64,000 bases of DNA. Source: CBDCYS01 sp965226245 (GTDB lineage: Bacteria > Acidobacteriota > Terriglobia > Bryobacterales > UBA6623). The stretch covers positions 4,588,001 to 4,652,000 of the forward strand of contig CBDDCL010000015.1 in the NCBI GenBank assembly GCA_965226245.1, written 5' to 3'. A program made the translations under genes and the position numbers. Below the pieces are notes generated by a model. The model did not search any database. It had not been told where the DNA came from and saw nothing but the letters and a program-made list of their open reading frames with translations. Every line of letters begins with the position of its first letter. The stretch's first letter is position 1. Positions 63,359 to 64,000 of this stretch are shown here, one piece after another.

Positions 63359-63703
63359 TTATGTCGTCGCCGCGCGCTTTTTCGAACGCAGTGACTTACG
63401 CCAGGGGTGGTCCGCGGCCGGCTTGGACCGCCGCGGAACCGCTCGTTGTTTCGGCTCTGGGCGCGGCTTCGGCTGCGGCCGGGCGATCTCTTCAAAAGCT
63501 ACCACGCGGCCTTCGTAGACCACTTGCAACTCGGCCTCTCGCGCTTGCTGCACGGTGACTCTCGCGCCCGCTCCCAGAGCCTGATTGCGCTGCGGTTTCA
63601 ACTGCAAAAAACGGTTCTCGAAACGTACCACCAGGTCGTTGGAGACCACCCGCTCGGCCTCCAAGCAAAACACCCACTTCAAGTCCAGGCGCTTCGATAG
63701 AGG
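63359..63703 (-). pseudogene. C-terminal fragment of an ISNCY-like transposase
   Basis: The frame reads LDLKWVFCLEAERVVSNDLV, VRFENRFLQLKPQRNQALG, AGARVTVQQAREAELQVVYE, GRVVAFEEIARPQP and a basic tail. This is the mu-type beta-barrel end of helix-turn-helix/rve transposases (ISNCY and relatives). It matches in style the remnant at 40321-40901. Upstream of about 63703 the frame stops making sense, so the catalytic domain is missing. The IS end lies about 200 bp downstream (63115-63162). Confidence 0.7.
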
Positions 63704-64000
63704 TTGGTGAAACCTGAATTATGCACAGATTCACTTTGCGAGTGTGGCTGCGTTCGTAGCGGGTTGGCGGTCGTCGTGAGGTGGTAGCTCGGCAACTGGC
63801 CTTTTGGCTTCTCCGTCCCCGGGTTCCTTTCCCGCCCAGAATCCGCGTCGTCAAAACCTCGCTCGGAAGTGACGTGTTTCCAGTGCGTTACGGCTAGTGC
63901 ATAAAATTTTATGCATAGCGCATAGCCAGCCTCTCAGATCAGCGCCCTCCCGACCACCGGCAGCAAGCCGCCGTAGGGAGTCGGCTTCCTGCCGCGGAAG
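63704..64000. other. window end: IS debris with an 18-bp perfect palindrome
   Basis: No gene is recognised. TGCATAAAATTTTATGCA at 63898-63915 is a perfect 18-bp palindrome followed directly by TAGCGCATAG. ATTATGCACAGATTCAC at 63719-63735 shares the TATGCA core. AT-rich TGCAT-type termini of this kind occur at IS ends (for example IS1380-like), so a second decayed IS end is plausible but unproven. Confidence 0.4.

Overview
The window looks like chromosome of a GC-rich Acidobacteriota bacterium, probably near Solibacter/Bryobacter. This is inferred from gene content. The indicators are a DUF1501 + DUF1549/DUF1553 pair with a planctomycete-type cytochrome domain, a PVC-type dehydrogenase with HEAT repeats and haem c, a Ser/Thr kinase with TolB-like and TPR domains, a bacillithiol deacetylase, and many decayed mobile elements and dispersed palindromic repeats. 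No rRNA, tRNA or CRISPR array was seen.

Layout. 0-9 kb: end of a zinc-ribbon gene, a small membrane protein, uvrC, an exported unknown, bacterioferritin, an NAD-dependent epimerase, GNAT, a TVP38/VTT membrane protein, dtd and a GHMP kinase. 9.3-14.4 kb: a decayed ceramidase-like gene, the PVC-type dehydrogenase, then a 1.6-kb region with inverted termini that holds transposase debris and an intact DUF2071 gene. 14.7-17.4 kb: speA and a VapBC pair. 17.5-22.5 kb: the most unusual locus, a TolC-like protein fused to a C-terminal AMIN domain and flanked on both sides by divergently placed paralogous secreted Ig-like proteins that share a C-terminal motif. 22.5-30.9 kb: cytochrome debris, polysaccharide pyruvyl transferase, GT2, an integral membrane protein, an RNA methyltransferase, a PpiD/SurA-like foldase, bshB1 overlapping a glutaredoxin gene, and a frameshifted exported protein. 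31-39.4 kb: an RHH remnant, DUF1501 and DUF1549/DUF1553 genes, a 156-bp element with perfect inverted termini, and a Ser/Thr kinase translationally coupled to a class IV aminotransferase. 39.4-45.6 kb: transposase debris, mutL, a deleted Uma2 gene, and a group II intron sitting inside a second copy of the 156-bp element. 45.6-50.5 kb: F1-ATPase operon atpH-A-G-D-C without F0 genes, in which atpC has lost its frame. 50.9-62.9 kb: RDD protein, FAH-family lyase, a 430-bp nonautonomous element, a frameshifted MazF with its antitoxin, a NarL-type regulator, a TerB/acyl-CoA oxidase fusion, two thioredoxin-fold proteins, dienelactone hydrolase, an FGE-like protein and ychF. 62.9-64 kb: IS debris.

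The housekeeping genes (uvrC, mutL, F1-ATPase, ychF, dtd, speA) are embedded in a strongly eroded background. At least nine genes are fragments or are frame-disrupted, and several families of short palindromes recur between genes. All family assignments come from reading the protein sequences; no database search was run.
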